In this document: one piece after another, positions 61,966-64,000 of the stretch
Layout of the letters: each line of letters begins with the position of its first letter
How positions within the stretch are numbered: position 1 is the first letter of the stretch
Source of the DNA: Sva-07 sp963829585
Lineage (GTDB): Bacteria; Actinomycetota; Acidimicrobiia; Acidimicrobiales; Ilumatobacteraceae
NCBI GenBank assembly: GCA_963829585.1
Contig: CAWHJD010000024.1
Location: forward strand, 62,001 to 126,000
Direction of reading: 5' to 3'
Length of the DNA stretch: 64,000 nucleotides
Translations under genes and position numbers: made by a program
Notes under the pieces: generated by a model
What the model was told of the DNA's origin: nothing
Databases searched by the model: none
What the model saw: the letters and a program-made list of their open reading frames with translations, nothing else

Positions 61966-64000
61966 CACCCCGCAAGCCCACGACCGTCGTCAACGTCACG
62001 ATCCAGGGCGACGAGTGGGACTACGACGAGCGCGTCTCCCTGGGCGGTCACCGCTTCCGCCTCGTGCGGATCGGCACGAGCGGCGACATCGCGGCTGCCG
62101 AAGACCACATCTGGCGCTGGTCCCTCGACGCCGACGCGATCGCTGTCAGCGGGATCCGGGAGGCACGCGCCGCCGGCCACTTCGCTGGGAGGATCGCTGA
62201 TCTGGAGCGGATCAAGGGCACGACCACGCGGGTGCCGGTCCGCGACGACTCCCTCCTCACCGACATCCTCCAGGAGTGGGCCATCCGCCGCGTGGAGGCC
62301 GAGATGCCGGGCTACTTCGCGAACGCCCGTGTCGTCGTCGTCGGCGGAACGACCCGGGAGCGCACCATCGCCGTGCTCCGCGAGTTCACCGACAACGTCA
62401 TCTTCGACGATGCGGGTCACGACCTCGTGCTCCCCGGTCACGTGAAGACCAACCCGGTGACGGCGACCGCCGCGGGCATCGGCGAGTTCGCCTGGCGACA
62501 GATCCCCGACTTCGTCAAGGTCGCCGGCCCCTTCGACTGGATCAGCGGCAAGGTCGCCCACGTCGCCGCCGAGACGGCCGACGTCATCATCGGCTCGTTC
62601 TCCGAGATGATGCGCTTCGGCCTGCCGAACCTCGCCGGCAAGGCGGTGATCACCAGCACCGTCTCCGACGACCGGCTCGCCACGCTCGGCGAGCTCGGCG
62701 CCGACCTCGTCGTGGACGTCACCCCGCAGCCCTTCGACTTCGTCGTCGTGCCGGCGATGTACGAGGCGATGGTTGCCGCCACCCTGCCCCGGGGCCACGA
62801 GCTCACGACCGACGATCTCGCCCGGTTCATCCAGGACGCCGAACTCGAACCGCGGCTGCTGTGGCCCCACGGCCGGCGACGCAAGAGCCGCTTCTCGTTC
62901 GTCATCCACCCACTGTCGACCGAGTACTTCAAGAACGTCGGGCCGTTGGGGCGCATCACGAGCATCCCCGGCATGAGCCAGGTCGTCGAGAAGACCGTTG
63001 CCTACACCCCGCCGTTCGTCTACAGCCACGTCACGGGCATCGTCTCCGACACGGGCGACGAGGCCGAGGGCTGGCTGATCACCGTCGGTGGGACCCCGAA
63101 GCAGATGCTCGCTCACCCGCCCGAGTTCACCTACTCCCGCCTGCTGGAGGCCGCCGAGCTGTCCCGACGCCTCGGCGCACAGCTCATGGGACTCGGCGCG
63201 TTCACCAAGGTCGTCGGTGACGCCGGGGTCACCGTCGCCAAGCAGGCGCCGCTGCCGGTGACGACCGGCAACAGCTACAGCGCCTCGGGCGCGCTGTGGG
63301 CAGCGCACGAGGCGGTGCGTCGGCTCGGGATCGCCGACGTCGACGACGACGGCACCCTGCACGGCAAGGCGATGGTCGTGGGCGCCTCGGGTGCGATCGG
63401 GTCGGCGTGCGCCCGTCTGCTCGCGCTCGCCTCGGACGAGTTGTGGCTCGTCTCGCCGGAGACCGCCAAGCTGCTCCAGGTCAAGCAGGACATCGAACGC
63501 GACCATCCGCGGGCCACCGTGCACGTCGCGACGAACCCGTCGGCGGCGCTCGCGGACATGGACGTGATCGTCACGGCCACCTCCGCCGCCGGCCACAAGG
63601 TGCTCGACATCATGCGGGTCAAACCTGGCTGCGTGATCACCGACGTCGCCCGTCCGCTCGACATGTCGGCCGAGGACATCGCCAAACGCCCCGACGTGTT
63701 GGTGATCGAGTCCGGGGAGATCGAGCTGCCCGGCGACGTGCGGATGAGGAACATCGGCCTGCCCGATCACGTCGCCTACGCCTGCCTCGCGGAAACGATC
63801 GTGCTCGCCCTCGAGGGTCGCTACGAGAACTTCACGGTCGGTCGCAACATCAGCTGGCCGAAGGTCAAGGAGATCTACCGGCTCGGGCTGAAGCACGGCA
63901 TGAAGCTGGCGACGATCTCGGGGGTCAACGGGCCGTACACCGATGAGGACTTCGAGCGGGTCCGCGCCGCCGCGCTCGCCGCTCGAGCGGCCGGGGCAGC
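61962..64000 (+). CDS. Acyl-ACP/acyl-CoA reductase-like protein (AAR type) with long N-terminal extension, runs off the window
   Basis: From GTG 61962 the frame stays open to the end of the window (679 codons visible). The C-terminal part, from about residue 325, resembles cyanobacterial fatty-acyl-ACP reductase: FSFVIHPLSTEYF (AAR FGLIGHLTSLEQ), LMGLGAFTKVVGDAG, VTTGNSYSASGALWAAHEA (AAR TTGNTHTAYVICRQVEAA), MVVGASGAIGSACARLLA (NADPH loop, residues 474-481), and YACLAETIVLALEGRYENFTVGRN (AAR FACFAEAMLLEFEGWHTNFSWGRN), which keeps the catalytic Cys (residue 608). Residues 1-320 are a separate region I cannot assign. AAR makes fatty aldehydes; next to a WS/DGAT it would supply fatty alcohol for wax esters. 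Assigning the substrate is inference. Confidence 0.85.
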   Translation, partial: MTPRKPTTVVNVTIQGDEWDYDERVSLGGHRFRLVRIGTSGDIAAAEDHIWRWSLDADAIAVSGIREARAAGHFAGRIADLERIKGTTTRVPVRDDSLLTDILQEWAIRRVEAEMPGYFANARVVVVGGTTRERTIAVLREFTDNVIFDDAGHDLVLPGHVKTNPVTATAAGIGEFAWRQIPDFVKVAGPFDWISGKVAHVAAETADVIIGSFSEMMRFGLPNLAGKAVITSTVSDDRLATLGELGADLVVDVTPQPFDFVVVPAMYEAMVAATLPRGHELTTDDLARFIQDAELEPRLLWPHGRRRKSRFSFVIHPLSTEYFKNVGPLGRITSIPGMSQVVEKTVAYTPPFVYSHVTGIVSDTGDEAEGWLITVGGTPKQMLAHPPEFTYSRLLEAAELSRRLGAQLMGLGAFTKVVGDAGVTVAKQAPLPVTTGNSYSASGALWAAHEAVRRLGIADVDDDGTLHGKAMVVGASGAIGSACARLLALASDELWLVSPETAKLLQVKQDIERDHPRATVHVATNPSAALADMDVIVTATSAAGHKVLDIMRVKPGCVITDVARPLDMSAEDIAKRPDVLVIESGEIELPGDVRMRNIGLPDHVAYACLAETIVLALEGRYENFTVGRNISWPKVKEIYRLGLKHGMKLATISGVNGPYTDEDFERVRAAALAARAAGA

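Noticed and set aside
61833..63896. A 687-residue minus-strand ORF across the acyl-reductase-like gene.
   Set aside because: Antisense shadow. The plus-strand frame is open throughout and shows clear AAR motifs, while the antisense text has no domain.
1..64000. CRISPR arrays, tRNA/rRNA genes, integrases, transposases and phage genes.
   Set aside because: I searched by eye for direct-repeat arrays, tRNA cloverleaf/CCA patterns and transposase-like proteins and saw none. Short tandem repeats are only at 54768-54818.

Overview
This is a high-GC window, roughly two thirds G+C by eye, with GTG and ATG starts, frequent 4-base stop/start overlaps and a gene content that points to an actinomycete. 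DUF222/HNH proteins, paired universal stress proteins, a furA-katG pair, WS/DGAT acyltransferase and SufR-like and LuxR/GAF regulators all occur. A marine or soil Acidimicrobiia relative is my best guess, but it is an inference. I found no rRNA, tRNA, CRISPR array, insertion sequence or phage module.

Layout. 1-2.7 kb: end of a hotdog thioesterase, two tandem-domain Usp proteins and a CBS-pair protein. 2.8-6.7 kb: DUF222/HNH endonuclease, stomatin-like SPFH protein, secreted PhoX-like (DUF839) protein. 6.7-10 kb: RpiB-like isomerase divergent from furA-katG, with a leaderless promoter that carries a Fur-type palindrome. 10-18.4 kb (minus strand): TetR regulator, a MerB-like organomercurial lyase with an in-frame UGA at the second catalytic cysteine, then a tightly overlapped set of alkylsulfatase, molybdopterin oxidoreductase, arylsulfatase and truncated saccharopine-dehydrogenase-like protein. 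18.5-21.3 kb: large ATPase-type LuxR regulator. 21.4-32.2 kb: one giant LPETG-anchored subtilisin-like surface protein with CAP and PKD domains, broken by several frame changes. 32.3-46 kb: ClC channel, cupredoxin lipoprotein / PIG-L deacetylase / MBL operon, LuxR-GAF regulator, DUF1345 protein, beta-lactamase-fold esterase, glutathione peroxidase, an M48 protease / BNR / sulfur-carrier operon, and a RIC (iron-centre repair) / Fe-S regulator / NuoF-like group. 46.1-58.7 kb: an exopolysaccharide cluster (oxidoreductase, aminotransferase, acetyltransferase, sugar-phosphate transferase, glycosyltransferases, Wzy-like polymerase, GH5 lipoprotein, Wzz-like protein, flippase), almost every gene frameshifted. 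58.7-64 kb: small lipoproteins, then a WS/DGAT wax-ester synthase overlapping a long acyl-ACP-reductase-like protein that runs off the window.

The most striking observation is at 17.03-17.67 kb. Reading through one UGA restores a 212-residue MerB-like protein, the UGA falls exactly where MerB has its second catalytic cysteine, and a bacterial SECIS-like hairpin (bulged U, GGUC apical loop) starts 13 bases downstream. This is a candidate Sec-containing organometal lyase. A second point of interest is the acyl-ACP reductase homologue coupled to a wax-ester synthase.

Caution: many genes in 21-30 kb and 46-58 kb contain single-base frame changes, mostly losses of one C or G where I could reconstruct them. 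I read these as likely assembly/sequencing errors in low-quality stretches, but real decay cannot be excluded from the sequence alone. Frameshifted genes are therefore given with their reconstructed full extents.
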